Source: Lachnospiraceae bacterium (GTDB taxonomy: Bacteria > Bacillota > Clostridia > Lachnospirales > Lachnospiraceae). Taken from it: DNA of 62,467 nt. The stretch covers positions 1-62,467 of the forward strand of contig JAAVYA010000014.1 in assembly GCA_022790855.1 (NCBI GenBank). Reading direction: 5' to 3'. Position 1 is the stretch's first letter, and every line of letters starts with the position of its first letter. Shown piece after piece: positions 25,643 through 35,882 of this stretch. The notes beneath the pieces were generated by a model, which saw only the letters and a list, made by a program, of their open reading frames with translations, was not told where the DNA came from and ran no database searches. Position numbers and translations under genes: made by a program.

Positions 25643-27136
25643 ATGCGCAGCAGCGGGATTTTGATGCATATTTCTTCCCTTCCGTCTCCCTATGGAATCG
25701 GGACAATGGGGAAGGAAGCCAGGAAGTTTGTGGATTTTCTTGAAAAATCCGCCCAGAGTTATTGGCAGGTGTTACCGGTATGCCCCACCAGCTATGGGGA
25801 TTCCCCTTATCAGTCGTTTTCTGCATTTGCGGGAAATCCTTATTTCATTGATCTGGGGTATTTAGTCAAAGAGCGTCTTTTGACTAAAAAGGAATGTGAG
25901 GGCTATTCCTGGGGGAAAAAAGAGCAGGAGGCGGACTACGGGCTTTTGTATGAGAACCGGTATCGTCTTTTCCGCCAGGTTTATGTCCGTTTCAAGAAAA
26001 GGATTCCAGAGGATTATCTCGATTTTTGCCGGGAGCAGATGCACTGGCTGCCGGATTATGCCTTATTTATGGCGCTGAAAGATCAAAATGACGGTGTGGA
26101 GTGGACCAAGTGGGACCATGACTTGAAGTTTCGGGAGCCAAAGGCCATTGAGGCGGCAAGAGAGGAACTGAAAGAAGAGATTGGCTTTTACCAGATGCTG
26201 CAGTATCTGTTTTTCCGTCAATGGTATGATTTGAAGGAATATGCCAATGCAAAGGGGATCAAGATCATCGGAGATACTCCCATTTATGTGGCCATGGACA
26301 GTGCGGATGTATGGGCGAATCCTTCTTTGTTTTATCTGGACGAGGACCTTACGCCCATTGACGTTGCCGGATGCCCTCCGGATGCATTTTCCGATGACGG
26401 CCAGTTGTGGGGGAATCCACTGTTTCGCTGGGATGTAATGAAAAAGGACGGCTATTCCTGGTGGATTTTGCGCATTGCCCAGATGGCAAAGCTCTTTGAT
26501 GTGGTACGGATTGACCATTTCAGGGGATTTGATTCCTATTATGCCATTCCCTATGGCGATATCAATGCCAAAAAAGGAGAATGGCGCAAGGGGCCGGGGA
26601 TGGACTTGTTTTTGGCCATTGAGAAGAAGCTGGGCAGGCAGGATATTATCGTGGAAGATTTGGGATTTTTGACGGATTCCGTACATCAACTGGTGGAGGA
26701 TTCTGGATTTCCGGGAATGAAGCTGATTCAATTTGCCTTTGACACCCGGGAGGACGGGGACTATCTTCCCCATAATTATCCTACCCACTGTGTGGTATAT
26801 ACAGGAACCCATGACAATGATACGATTCTGGGATGGATGAAGACGGCGCCCAAAGAGAGCGTAAAGTTTGCCAAAGAATATCTGCGTCTAACCAAGGAAG
26901 AGGGATATCACTGGGGTATGATGAAGGGAGCCTGGGGAAGCGTGGCTGACTTGGCGGTTGTGACCATGCAGGATGTATTGGGCCTGGGAAGCAAGGCCAG
27001 GATGAATACGCCTTCTACCTTAGGCTGCAACTGGAAATGGCGTATGGAAGCGGATGCCCTGAGCAGCAAGCTGGCTAAGAAGCTCCGTGAGAATATGGAG
27101 ATGTATGGACGGATGCCGGATGTGCGGAAGCGATAG
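25643..27136 (+). CDS. malQ: 4-alpha-glucanotransferase (amylomaltase)
   Basis: GH77 enzyme that moves alpha-1,4-glucan segments between chains, part of maltose and maltodextrin use. The 497-residue protein opens SSGILMHISSLPSPYGIG and has the catalytic segments VVRIDHFRGFDSYYAIP (nucleophile Asp) and DIIVEDLGFLTDSV (acid/base Glu), plus GTHDNDTILGW with the third Asp. ATG 25643 is 6 bases after AGGAGG. Its own promoter lies upstream, yet the preceding sugar transporter suggests a shared pathway. Confidence 0.95.
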   Translation: MRSSGILMHISSLPSPYGIGTMGKEARKFVDFLEKSAQSYWQVLPVCPTSYGDSPYQSFSAFAGNPYFIDLGYLVKERLLTKKECEGYSWGKKEQEADYGLLYENRYRLFRQVYVRFKKRIPEDYLDFCREQMHWLPDYALFMALKDQNDGVEWTKWDHDLKFREPKAIEAAREELKEEIGFYQMLQYLFFRQWYDLKEYANAKGIKIIGDTPIYVAMDSADVWANPSLFYLDEDLTPIDVAGCPPDAFSDDGQLWGNPLFRWDVMKKDGYSWWILRIAQMAKLFDVVRIDHFRGFDSYYAIPYGDINAKKGEWRKGPGMDLFLAIEKKLGRQDIIVEDLGFLTDSVHQLVEDSGFPGMKLIQFAFDTREDGDYLPHNYPTHCVVYTGTHDNDTILGWMKTAPKESVKFAKEYLRLTKEEGYHWGMMKGAWGSVADLAVVTMQDVLGLGSKARMNTPSTLGCNWKWRMEADALSSKLAKKLRENMEMYGRMPDVRKR

Positions 27137-27215
27137 AGATGTTTTGGCTCCGCGGCCTAGTGATGCGGCACAGGCAGGATCATTGCTTTCCAATATGCAA
27201 GAACAGGGTGAGGAC

Positions 27216-28154
27216 ATGTATTATTTTATTGTAAACCTTACCTCCCGAACCGGAAAAGCCAGAAAAATCTGGATTGCCCTGGAGCGGGAGCTACAAAAAA
27301 AGGGTGTGCCTTATGAAGCGTATATTACCCAGTATAAGGGACATGCCAGGGAGCTGGCGAATGCGCTTTGCGAAAGGTCTGTGAAACGAAAAGAGGAGGG
27401 ACAACGGGCTGTTCTTGTAGTGGTAGGAGGAGACGGGACTGCCAATGAAGTGATAAACGGGATGCGCTATATGGATAAAGTTCTGTTTGGCTATATCCCC
27501 ACCGGCTCCGGGAATGACCTGGGACGGGGGCTTGGCATATCCAATCATCCCATAGAGGCGCTGAATGGGATTTTGGAGGCAAGAGAAGACTCTCCCATGG
27601 ATCTTGGCTGCGTGACGGATGAAAAGGGGACTTCCCGGTATTTTTGTATCAGCTCCGGGATCGGAATTGATGCCGATGTGTGCCGGATGGCGCTTACCTT
27701 CCGTCTAAAGACGTTTCTAAATCATGTAAAGCTGGGGAGCCTGACGTATGTGCTGCTCACGGTGAAGGCCCTTTTTACCATGCCGACCACAGAGGTACAG
27801 GCGGTTTTTGACCAAGGTGCGCCTAAGACTTTTTCAAAAATGATTTTTATGGCGGGCATGAACCATCCCTGGGAAGGGGGCGGCGTTCCTATGGCGCCCA
27901 AAGCAAATGCCTTTGACGGAAAGCTGTCTGTCTGCTGCGTCCATGGGATTCCCAAATGGAAAGCATTTTTCCTGCTTCCTGTGCTGGTGAAGGGAAAGCA
28001 TGAGATGCGAAAGGGGTTTGACGTGGTGGATTGTGAACGCTATGAGCTGCGTTTGAAGACGCCGATGGTGCTGCATGGGGACGGGGAGTATCTTGGAGAG
28101 CAAAAGGTGATTCGGTATGAATGCCTGAACGGGCGGCTTCGAGTGCTGAAATAA
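27216..28154 (+). CDS. Diacylglycerol/lipid kinase family protein
   Basis: A 312-residue protein of the DagK/YegS group. FIVNLTSRTGKARKIW opens the domain; VVVGGDGTANEVINGM is the nucleotide-binding GGDGT signature, followed by YIPTGSGNDLGRGLG. These enzymes phosphorylate diacylglycerol or related lipids at the membrane. The frame is open to 27087, but that part overlaps the end of malQ; the ATG at 27216 (AGGGTGAGG upstream) begins at the domain. The true lipid substrate is not determined by sequence. Confidence 0.87.
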   Translation: MYYFIVNLTSRTGKARKIWIALERELQKKGVPYEAYITQYKGHARELANALCERSVKRKEEGQRAVLVVVGGDGTANEVINGMRYMDKVLFGYIPTGSGNDLGRGLGISNHPIEALNGILEAREDSPMDLGCVTDEKGTSRYFCISSGIGIDADVCRMALTFRLKTFLNHVKLGSLTYVLLTVKALFTMPTTEVQAVFDQGAPKTFSKMIFMAGMNHPWEGGGVPMAPKANAFDGKLSVCCVHGIPKWKAFFLLPVLVKGKHEMRKGFDVVDCERYELRLKTPMVLHGDGEYLGEQKVIRYECLNGRLRVLK

Positions 28155-28170
28155 TGGGAAGAAAATATAG

Positions 28171-28199
28171 TTGACATTTTTTTCATTCTATGGCAGAAT
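28171..28199 (+). promoter_or_regulatory. Promoter of the MATE exporter leader
   Basis: TTGACA (28171-28176), 17 bases, CAGAAT (28194-28199). The start codon of the exporter is more than 200 bases downstream, so a long leader is made. Confidence 0.6.
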
Positions 28200-28252
28200 A
28201 AATTCCATAAAACCCGTATGGGAGTGGATTTTTCAAGAGAGATCTTTTTTCG

Positions 28253-28293
28253 CCACACAATTGTTGAGCAATTCAGCGGTTGTGTGGTTTTTT
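28253..28293 (+). terminator. Terminator in the MATE leader
   Basis: CCACACAA (28253-28260) pairs with TTGTGTGG (28280-28287) and is followed by six T. A second hairpin, CCCCATGC with GCATGGGG (about 28302-28343), follows. Because the promoter lies before it and the exporter after it, attenuation is likely. Confidence 0.8.
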
Positions 28294-28404
28294 ATGCGCA
28301 GCCCCATGCAGAGGAAGTATGCCGCAGAAGCGGCGCATGGGGTGCGCGGCGAGCAGGGGAAGATGGTTCTTCCCTACTCAATTTTTATTTCAAGGAGAAT
28401 ACAT

Positions 28405-29760
28405 ATGGATCAAACGTTTATGAAAGAAAAAAAGGTGCTGCCTTTGGTGTTATCTATGTCTCTGCCTATGGTGCTTTCCATGGCGGTGAACTCTTTGTAC
28501 AATATCGTTGACAGCTATTTTGTGGCAAAGCTCAGCGAGGACGCCATGACTGCTTTGGCGCTGGTATTCCCGGTACAGAACCTGATCAATGCCATTGCGA
28601 TTGGATTTGCCATCGGTATCAATGCATGTGCTTCTTATTATACCGGGGCGGGGGAGAACAGAAAGGCAAACCAGGCGGCTTCCCAGGGGATATTTCTTAA
28701 TTTTCTCCATGGTGTTTTGCTGACAATTTTGTGTATTGCTGCAATGCCCCTGTTTTTGCGGATGTTTTCCCCGGAACAGGCGGTGGAGGAGCTGGCCCTT
28801 GCCTATTCCTGCCGTGCGTTTTTATTTTCTGTGATGATAACTTTGGGCGTTTCTTTTGAAAAGATTTTTCAGGCGGCAGGGAGAATGAAGACGTCCATGT
28901 TCAGTATGATCTGCGGCTTTGCCGTGAATATGGTTCTGGATCCTTTGATGATTTTCGGGATTGGGATATTTCCGGCTATGGGAATCCAGGGCGCTGCATA
29001 TGCCACAGGCATTGGGCAGAGCATTTCTTTTCTGGTATACCTTTTATTTTATATTGCCGCGCCGATCCCAATCAAAATCGAGCGCAGCTTGCTGCGCCCC
29101 AAAAAGGAGATTGCCAAGAGATTGTATTCCGTGGGGATCTCTGCATCCCTCACCATGGCGCTGCCTTCTTTGCTAGTGTCGGCGCTGAATGGGATTCTGG
29201 CAGGATTTTCTGAAAAATATGTATTGGTGCTGGGAGTATACTACAAGCTGCAGACCTTTATTTATCTCACTGCTAACGGGATTATCCAGGGAATCCGGCC
29301 TTTAATGGGATATAATTATGGGGCTGGGGAATACAGGCGTGTGAAACGGATCTTTCAGACGGCGCTGTTTTTGGCGATAGGGGTCATGGTGGTGGGAACG
29401 GCGTTGTCCTGGCTAATGCCCGCACAGCTTATGGGGCTATTTACCGAAAATATGGAAACCCTGGGAAGCGGAGTTACGGCGTTACATATGATCAGTTTGG
29501 GATTTGTGGTATCCGCAGTATCCGTGACTTGTTCCGGGGCTCTGGAGGGGCTTGGAATGGGGAAGCCTTCCTTAGTGATCTCCCTCCTTCGGTATGTATT
29601 GGTTATGATCCCGGCAGCCTTTGTATTCAGCAGGTTTGCAGGGGCAAACGGCGTGTGGGCGGCTTTTCCCTTTACGGAATTTGTGACGGCGGCCTGTGCT
29701 TTTATCATTTACCAAAGGGCTGCGGTTCTGGGAGACACAAATGAAAATAGAACGTTATGA
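28405..29760 (+). CDS. MATE family efflux transporter
   Basis: A 451-residue, 12-helix antiporter of the MATE family (drug or toxic compound export driven by Na+ or H+). The opening KVLPLVLSMSLPMVLSMAVN and NSLYNIVDSYFVAKLSEDAM are typical of the DinF/NorM-like group, and the pattern recurs in the second half (for example GIIQGIRPLMGYNYGAGEYR). ATG 28405 follows AAGGAGA. The frame extends upstream through the leader terminator, which is not expected to be coding. Substrate unknown. Confidence 0.9.
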   Translation: MDQTFMKEKKVLPLVLSMSLPMVLSMAVNSLYNIVDSYFVAKLSEDAMTALALVFPVQNLINAIAIGFAIGINACASYYTGAGENRKANQAASQGIFLNFLHGVLLTILCIAAMPLFLRMFSPEQAVEELALAYSCRAFLFSVMITLGVSFEKIFQAAGRMKTSMFSMICGFAVNMVLDPLMIFGIGIFPAMGIQGAAYATGIGQSISFLVYLLFYIAAPIPIKIERSLLRPKKEIAKRLYSVGISASLTMALPSLLVSALNGILAGFSEKYVLVLGVYYKLQTFIYLTANGIIQGIRPLMGYNYGAGEYRRVKRIFQTALFLAIGVMVVGTALSWLMPAQLMGLFTENMETLGSGVTALHMISLGFVVSAVSVTCSGALEGLGMGKPSLVISLLRYVLVMIPAAFVFSRFAGANGVWAAFPFTEFVTAACAFIIYQRAAVLGDTNENRTL

Positions 29761-29810
29761 AAACGGATTCCTTTGCATATACTGTATCAGTAAATGTAGG
29801 AGGAATCTTT

Positions 29811-31298
29811 ATGGACAATGTAAATACAAGTGCCTATGACATCTATAAAGACATCAGTGAGCGTACCAAAGGGGAGATCTATATTGGTGTGGTAGGCCCG
29901 GTAAGAACCGGAAAGTCCACCTTTATCAAGCGTTTTATGGATCTGATGGTACTGCCGAATATGGAGGATGTACATAGCAGGGAACGTACCGTTGACGAGC
30001 TTCCCCAGTCTGCCCAGGGAAAGACAATTATGACTACGGAGCCAAAGTTTGTACCAAAGGAAGCCGCCAAGGTACAGTTGGCGGAAGACCTGGAAGTAAG
30101 TGTCAGGCTCATTGACTGCGTGGGATTTATGGTGGAGGGAGCCAGCGGCCATTTGGAAGAGGGGGCCGAGCGCATGGTCAAGACACCCTGGTTTGACTAT
30201 GAAGTGCCTTTTACCCAGGCGGCGGAGATCGGAACGCAGAAGGTGATCAAAGAGCATTCTACTATTGGAATTGTGATCACGACGGACGGTTCTTTTACGG
30301 AACTTCCCCGGGAGAGTTATTTGACCGCAGAAGAGCGTACCGTTTCCGAACTGAAAAAGCTGGGGAAACCCTTTGTCATGCTGTTAAATACCCCAAAGCC
30401 TTATGGGGATGAGGCGGTCAGGCTTTCCTCCGAACTTGCCCAGAAATATCAGGTGTCTGTGCTTCCGGTCAACTGCGAGCAGCTGAGGAAAGATGATATC
30501 CTGCACATTCTGGAAAGTATTCTTTATGAGTTCCCGGTGGCCCGGGTGGATTTTTTCATGCCAAAATGGGTGGAGATGCTGGATGCATCCCACAAAATCA
30601 AAGCCAGCATTATTGAAAACGCCAAAAATATCCTTCAGGGGATCTCTTTTACCAGAGATATCCGGGGGATGGATATGACACCGGTGGGAGATTACATAAA
30701 GCGTATGAAGCTGGATCGGGTGGATTTGGCCAAGGGCAGGGTAAAAGTGCTCATGGAGATAGACGAATCTTACTATTATGAGAATATGAGCGAACTTACA
30801 GGGGTTCCCATTCAGGGAGAGTACCAGCTGATTTCCATGGTGCGGGAGCTGGCGCAGATGAAACAGGAGTACGGCAAAGTGGCTAATGCCATGGAAGCTG
30901 TGCGCCAAAAGGGCTATGGCGTGGTAACGCCGCAGTTGGACGATATTGAGATTCAGGAGCCGGTGCTTATTAAGCATGGGAATAAATTTGGGGTCAAAAT
31001 TAAGGCGCAGTCTCCCTCCATACACATGATCCGGGCCAATATCGAGACGGAGATTGCCCCGATCATTGGCAGTGAGGAACAGGCCAACGATCTGATCTCT
31101 TATATCAAGGATTCGAAAGAAGGCGGGGAAGGGATCTGGCAGACAAATATTTTTGGAAAGTCTGTAGGAGAACTGGTGGAGGACGGTATCCGCAGTAAAA
31201 TTACAATGATGGATGACGAGAGCCAGATTAAGCTCCAGGAGACGATGCAGAAGATTGTCAACGACAGCAGCGGAGGATTGGTTTGTATTATTATTTAA
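29811..31298 (+). CDS. spoIVA: Stage IV sporulation protein A
   Basis: ATPase that polymerises on the forespore surface and forms the base of the spore coat. The 495-residue protein has the Walker A motif GVVGPVRTGKSTFIKRFMDL near residue 30, the switch-like LIDCVGFMVEGASGH, and the C-terminal anchoring region ending SSGGLVCIII. Length fits SpoIVA (about 492). ATG 29811 with GTAGGAGG is preferred over the ATG at 29757, which overlaps the exporter. CATATACT at about 29775 resembles a sigma-E -10 element, without a clear -35. Confidence 0.95.
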   Translation: MDNVNTSAYDIYKDISERTKGEIYIGVVGPVRTGKSTFIKRFMDLMVLPNMEDVHSRERTVDELPQSAQGKTIMTTEPKFVPKEAAKVQLAEDLEVSVRLIDCVGFMVEGASGHLEEGAERMVKTPWFDYEVPFTQAAEIGTQKVIKEHSTIGIVITTDGSFTELPRESYLTAEERTVSELKKLGKPFVMLLNTPKPYGDEAVRLSSELAQKYQVSVLPVNCEQLRKDDILHILESILYEFPVARVDFFMPKWVEMLDASHKIKASIIENAKNILQGISFTRDIRGMDMTPVGDYIKRMKLDRVDLAKGRVKVLMEIDESYYYENMSELTGVPIQGEYQLISMVRELAQMKQEYGKVANAMEAVRQKGYGVVTPQLDDIEIQEPVLIKHGNKFGVKIKAQSPSIHMIRANIETEIAPIIGSEEQANDLISYIKDSKEGGEGIWQTNIFGKSVGELVEDGIRSKITMMDDESQIKLQETMQKIVNDSSGGLVCIII

Positions 31299-31332
31299 GA
31301 TGATATTCTTGGGGTAACGTCAACAGAAAGAA

Positions 31333-31369
31333 AACCTCCGCATCCCAGTGGGCATGTTGGAGGTTTTTG
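31333..31369. terminator. Terminator between spoIVA and the chemoreceptor
   Basis: AACCTCC pairs with GGAGGTT, followed by TTTTGTT. On the other strand the hairpin is preceded by A-rich sequence, so it may serve both convergent genes. Confidence 0.78.
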
Positions 31370-31452
31370 TTGGAAAATGAATATTTGCAGAAAATAGTTT
31401 TTTTGCCAATCCAAAAAAGTTTCAGCCAGTTGAGATTGCAGCCTTTTTCAAA

Positions 31453-33426
31453 CTATTTTGAAGCAAGGGTAAATTGATCTACCAATTCCCTCAGGCTGAT
31501 AGCTTCGGCGGAAAGCTGCTCACTGGCCGCCGCGCCTTCCTCGGCTGTGGAACTGTTGCTCTGTACAACGGCTGAAATCTGATTGATGCCTCTGGACACC
31601 TGCTCTACCGACTCGGACTGTTGGTTGGATACGATTGCGATATGATCGATGGCCTCAACTACAGACTGAATACTGTTTACGACGCCAAGGAGAATATCCG
31701 CCGTATTTTGAGCGATTTCCGTACCAGTTTGTACGGCTTCCGTAGAATTTGCAATGAGATCCGATGTATTTTTGGCTGCCTGGGCAGATTTGCTGGCCAG
31801 ATCACGTACTTCCTCTGCAACCACGGCGAACCCTTTTCCGGCGCTTCCGGCTCTGGCTGCCTCCACTGCCGCATTCAGAGCAAGTATGTTTGTTTGAAAT
31901 GCAATATCATCGATGGTCTTAAGAATCTTTTCAATTTCTTCCGAACTGTTTTGGATTTTTTCCATGGCTTCTACCAGATTCTGCATCTTTTGGTTACACA
32001 GGGTAACTTCTTTGCCGGTCTGATGTGTCTGACTTCTGACGTCCAGTGCTCCGTTGGCCGTATTTTTTACTTCTTCCGAAATCATACTGATTCTGGAGGC
32101 CAGTTCCTGTACCGAGCCGGCCTGTTCCGTTGTGCCAAGGCTAAGGGTCTGTGCGCTAGTGGATAACTGATTGCTGGCATTCGCCACCTCTTCTGCCGAA
32201 TGGTTGACCTGGCGCATGGCGCTGCTCAATTCGATTCTCATATTCCGCATGGAAAGCAAAATATCTTGGAAGCTGCCCACATATACGTCTTCATGTTCCG
32301 TATGTACGTCCAGATTCTGGTTTGCCATTTCGTTGAGCAAATAGCTGATGTCGCTGATAACGGTGCGTAGTCCCGCCACCAGAGTCTCGGTGGACCGGAC
32401 AAGTACGCCTGTTTCATCTTTGTTGGTAATCTTAGGCATGGGGGTTGTTAAGTCGCCCGCCACAAGCAGTTTCATTCGATTTACGCAGGCCTTCATAGGT
32501 CTGCCGATGTTGCGGGCCAAGGTCAGGGCAACGATCACGGAAATCAATATGGAAGCCAAAATCACTGTGATATTGATCACCATTGCATCCCGGGTGGACG
32601 CCAGATAATTGATTTGCGGCGCGGTTACGGCGATGCTCCAGCCGTCTGTATGCTGTACGGGCGCATAGGCCGCAAACATTTTATGTTCTCCCTTCGTATA
32701 GCTTCCGAAGCCGTTTTTTCCCTGGCGCATTTGGGAATGGATCGCCGCCAGTTCCAAAAGAGAGGGATCGCTTTGGGCTTCTGTCTCTATGTTCTGTACC
32801 GTGATGGTGTCAAGGGTGACGTCGGCGATTGTGTCGCCGGATTTATTAATCATGTAAGCCCGGCTGTTTTCTCCAATCTGAATGGCCGATACAATATCGT
32901 TCAAAAAGGTTTCGTGGGGGACAAAGTAAACAACGCCTACAATAGAACTCCCATAGTTTCCGTCTGCGTACAGAGGCGCCGCCACCATAATGGATAATTC
33001 TCCCGTGATTTTGCTGATCAAGGGCTCCGATACAAATACATTTCCCTCCATAGCTTGACGTACATATTCACGGTCAGAATAATCATTTCCGTCAAAAATA
33101 CTGATACCGTCTGCGCCTACAATATTTCCTCTCTGAAAATCGTGCATGGCAACGCGCCCGTCGATGATCGCCTGCTTTTCTTCTACCGACACTTTAGGGT
33201 CGGAGAGCTGTGGAATACATCCAACCTCCATGACAACGTTCTTATATACTTCCAGCTCCTGCTGTGCGCGTCCTGCCGCCAGGACTGCCGTCTGGCTCAT
33301 CATCTGCTCTACCGTGGACATGGTATTGTGGTAGTTTAAAGAGATGCTGGACGAACCAGATGCGACCAGTCCAATCAGGACTGTCAGAATAAGACATAAA
33401 GTGATTTTGGTCCGAATGCTTTTCAT
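31453..33426 (-). CDS. Methyl-accepting chemotaxis protein with Cache-type sensor
   Basis: A 657-residue membrane chemoreceptor. Helix 1 at residues 8-28 ([20 protein letters not shown]), an extracytoplasmic double-Cache-type sensor (about 30-280, with [20 protein letters not shown]), helix 2 ([20 protein letters not shown]), a HAMP domain, and the cytoplasmic signalling tip with the conserved [27 protein letters not shown] precedes the ATG. It is the only large intact + opposite gene in this part of the window. No other chemotaxis genes are nearby; the ligand is unknown. Confidence 0.93.
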   Translation of the reverse strand: MKSIRTKITLCLILTVLIGLVASGSSSISLNYHNTMSTVEQMMSQTAVLAAGRAQQELEVYKNVVMEVGCIPQLSDPKVSVEEKQAIIDGRVAMHDFQRGNIVGADGISIFDGNDYSDREYVRQAMEGNVFVSEPLISKITGELSIMVAAPLYADGNYGSSIVGVVYFVPHETFLNDIVSAIQIGENSRAYMINKSGDTIADVTLDTITVQNIETEAQSDPSLLELAAIHSQMRQGKNGFGSYTKGEHKMFAAYAPVQHTDGWSIAVTAPQINYLASTRDAMVINITVILASILISVIVALTLARNIGRPMKACVNRMKLLVAGDLTTPMPKITNKDETGVLVRSTETLVAGLRTVISDISYLLNEMANQNLDVHTEHEDVYVGSFQDILLSMRNMRIELSSAMRQVNHSAEEVANASNQLSTSAQTLSLGTTEQAGSVQELASRISMISEEVKNTANGALDVRSQTHQTGKEVTLCNQKMQNLVEAMEKIQNSSEEIEKILKTIDDIAFQTNILALNAAVEAARAGSAGKGFAVVAEEVRDLASKSAQAAKNTSDLIANSTEAVQTGTEIAQNTADILLGVVNSIQSVVEAIDHIAIVSNQQSESVEQVSRGINQISAVVQSNSSTAEEGAAASEQLSAEAISLRELVDQFTLASK

Positions 33427-33491
33427 TTGAATCTTACCTCCTGTTTACATGGCTGGATTTCAATATACGGCCATTTCTAACTTTCGCAAAT

Positions 33492-33521
33492 ATTATAAAA
33501 GCTGCCATTCCAGCCTGTCAA
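33492..33521 (-). promoter_or_regulatory. Promoter of the chemoreceptor gene
   Basis: On the minus strand TTGACA (33521-33516) and TATAAT (33497-33492) are spaced by 18 bases, 66 bases before the start codon. Confidence 0.75.
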
Positions 33522-33601
33522 CTGGGATTTGCTTTTTCATAAAAAAGGTTTTCTAAAAGCGTTGCCGTTCACTTCCTTTACAGTAACTTCCAAAATCCAT
33601 C

Positions 33602-33630
33602 TATACATTTCCCTCAATATCTTGTATAAT
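33602..33630 (+). promoter_or_regulatory. Promoter of the purine salvage genes
   Basis: TATACA (33602-33607), 17 bases, TATAAT (33625-33630), 34 bases before the PNP start. Confidence 0.55.
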
Positions 33631-33663
33631 GATTTTTAAATTGTTCAAATATTAGAAAGGAAG

Positions 33664-34509
33664 ATGACAGTGAATTCATCCTATGAAAGGTTACAACGTT
33701 GTTATGAGAGCTTCCGGGAAAAAATTGATTTCTCCCCGAAGGTTGCCCTTGTCTTAGGCTCCGGCCTTGGAGATTATGCAGAGGGAATCCAAGTGGAGGC
33801 CGTTTTAGATTATCATGAGATCGAGGGCTTCCCGGTGTCCACGGTGGCCGGCCATAAAGGCAGATTTATTTTCGGTTACGTGAAGGACGTGCCTGTAGTG
33901 ATCATGCAGGGAAGAGTGCATTACTATGAAGGGTATCCCATGGAACAGGTAGTGCTTCCCATCCGGCTGATGAAATTAATGGGAGCGGAGGTATTGTTTT
34001 TGACTAATGCTTCCGGCGGCATTAATTTTGATTTCCATGCAGGGGACTTCATGCTGATAACAGGACAGATTGCAAGCTTTGTACCGTCTCCCTTGATCGG
34101 CCCCAATATGGACGAGCTGGGAGTGCGGTTTCCGGATATGAGCCAGGTCTATAAAAAGGATCTTCAGGACGTTATCCGGGGAGCGGCATTGGATCTTGGA
34201 ATTCCATTAAAAGAGGGGACGTATATTCAATTTACCGGCCCAGCCTATGAGTCTCCCGAAGAGATTAAGATGGCGCGGACGCTGGGGGCGGATGCCGTGG
34301 GAATGAGTACGGCTTGTGAAGCGGTGGCGGCCAACCATATGGGAATGCGCATCTGCGGTATTTCCTGTGTCACAAATCTGGCCTGCGGGATAACAGACCA
34401 GCCCCTGACCCATGCGGAGGTGAAGGAGACGGCGGACCGGGTGGCGCCCTTGTTCAAACAGCTTGTAACGGAAACGATTGTAAGGATTTATCAAGGGATG
34501 AAAGCTTAA
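33664..34509 (+). CDS. punA: Purine-nucleoside phosphorylase (trimeric, inosine/guanosine type)
   Basis: Cleaves purine nucleosides with phosphate to base and ribose 1-phosphate. The 281-residue length and motifs KVALVLGSGLGDYA (phosphate loop), VAGHKGRFIFG, MQGRVHYYEGY, TNASGGINFDF and DAVGMSTACEAV are those of the trimeric PNP-I family. The ATG has AGAAAGGAAG upstream; an in-frame GTG two codons later is possible. Followed after 59 bases by an MTA/SAH-type deaminase, a purine salvage pair. Confidence 0.94.
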   Translation: MTVNSSYERLQRCYESFREKIDFSPKVALVLGSGLGDYAEGIQVEAVLDYHEIEGFPVSTVAGHKGRFIFGYVKDVPVVIMQGRVHYYEGYPMEQVVLPIRLMKLMGAEVLFLTNASGGINFDFHAGDFMLITGQIASFVPSPLIGPNMDELGVRFPDMSQVYKKDLQDVIRGAALDLGIPLKEGTYIQFTGPAYESPEEIKMARTLGADAVGMSTACEAVAANHMGMRICGISCVTNLACGITDQPLTHAEVKETADRVAPLFKQLVTETIVRIYQGMKA

Positions 34510-34568
34510 ATGGGAGCTTTTCCAATTGATCTTAAGTGGGCGCAGCAGAGGCGTCAGGAGGAGGAAAC

Positions 34569-35873
34569 ATGAACATCAGGTTTTATAATGCGAATATACT
34601 GCGTACCAGAGAAGACCGCACCTTTGAGATACAAAAGGGAGAACTTTGGGTAAAAGGCAATGAGATCTGCTATATTGGCGACGGAAGCGATAAAGAACAG
34701 GCCTGTCAGGCGCTGGAAATTCCGGCCGTTCTGTGGGATCGTGAGATTGACGCCAAAGGCAATTTGCTGATGCCGGGATTTAAGAACGCCCATACCCATT
34801 CCGGGATGACGTTTTTGCGCTCCATGGCGGACGACCTTCCCCTCCAGGAGTGGCTGTATGACAAAGTATTCCCCAAGGAGGGCCAGTTGGAAACGGAAGA
34901 TCTGTACTGGCTGACCGCGCTGGCCAATCTGGAATACCTTACCAGCGGGATCACGTCTCAGTTTGATATGTACTATTTCCAGGACCAGGTGGCAAAAGCC
35001 TGCGTGAATATGGGATTTCGGATTGTGCAGACCAGTGGCCTGAATAATTTTGGCGGCACCGTGGAAGAATTGGAAGAAAAATATCTGAAATTTAACGGCT
35101 ACCATGAGCTTAGCTCTTATATACTGGGATTCCATGCGGAATATACCACCAGCAAGGAGCTCATGGAGGGTGTGGCCAGTCTGGTGCAGAAATATAAAGC
35201 GCCCATGTTTGTGCATAATTCCGAGACAAAACTGGAGACTGAGGAGTGCCGGCAGCGTTACGGATTAAGCCCTACCCAGTTATTTGAAAAAATGGGCATG
35301 TATGACTTTGGGGGAGGAGGCTACCATTGCGTCTGGTTCGATGAGGCGGATATAGATATTTTTGCAAAACGGAATTTGACGGCAGTCACCAATCCTGGCT
35401 CCAACGCCAAGCTGGCCAGTGGGATTGCGCCAGTGTATGAAATGCTGAAAAAGGGCGTCAACCTGGCTATTGGGACGGATGGGCCGGCCAGCAATAATTG
35501 TCTTGATATGTTCCGGGAGATGTTTTTGGTATCCTCATTGGCAAAGCTTAAGAATATGGACGCGGCCGTGATGGATGCGGACGATGTGCTGTATATGGCT
35601 ACGGCAGGCGGAGCGAAGGCCATGGGGCTTTCCTGCTGCGACAGCCTGGCAGTAGGAAAGAAAGCGGATTTGATCATGATCGACCTGCATCAGCCAAATA
35701 TGCAGCCAATTCATAATCTCACCAAGAACCTGGTGTACAGCGGCAGCAAGCAGAATGTAAAGCTTACCATGATCAACGGCGTGATCTTGTATGAGAACCA
35801 GAATTTCCATGTAAATATGGATATTGACGAGATTTATCAAAAGGCCAATGAAGTCGTGGCCCGGATGAAATAA
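34569..35873 (+). CDS. mtaD: Amidohydrolase, likely MTA/SAH deaminase
   Basis: A 434-residue metal-dependent deaminase of the amidohydrolase superfamily. Metal ligands: NAHTHSGMT (HxH), FHAEYTTS, and AIGTDGPASNNCLDMFREM with the catalytic Asp. The last motif is close to that of 5-methylthioadenosine/S-adenosylhomocysteine deaminases; guanine or 8-oxoguanine deaminase would be the alternative. ATG 34569 follows GAGGAGG. Together with PNP it would convert adenosine-type nucleosides to hypoxanthine derivatives. Confidence 0.82.
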   Translation: MNIRFYNANILRTREDRTFEIQKGELWVKGNEICYIGDGSDKEQACQALEIPAVLWDREIDAKGNLLMPGFKNAHTHSGMTFLRSMADDLPLQEWLYDKVFPKEGQLETEDLYWLTALANLEYLTSGITSQFDMYYFQDQVAKACVNMGFRIVQTSGLNNFGGTVEELEEKYLKFNGYHELSSYILGFHAEYTTSKELMEGVASLVQKYKAPMFVHNSETKLETEECRQRYGLSPTQLFEKMGMYDFGGGGYHCVWFDEADIDIFAKRNLTAVTNPGSNAKLASGIAPVYEMLKKGVNLAIGTDGPASNNCLDMFREMFLVSSLAKLKNMDAAVMDADDVLYMATAGGAKAMGLSCCDSLAVGKKADLIMIDLHQPNMQPIHNLTKNLVYSGSKQNVKLTMINGVILYENQNFHVNMDIDEIYQKANEVVARMK

Positions 35874-35882
35874 GGGGGCTTT

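Noticed and set aside
25896..26812. Several 60-250 residue frames on both strands inside malQ
   Set aside because: malQ is a full-length GH77 enzyme with catalytic motifs; the others lack start signals and homology.
28218..28511. 97-residue frame MGVDFSREIF in front of and into the MATE gene
   Set aside because: Runs through a rho-independent terminator and overlaps the exporter in another frame; retained only as a possible short leader peptide in the attenuation hypothesis.
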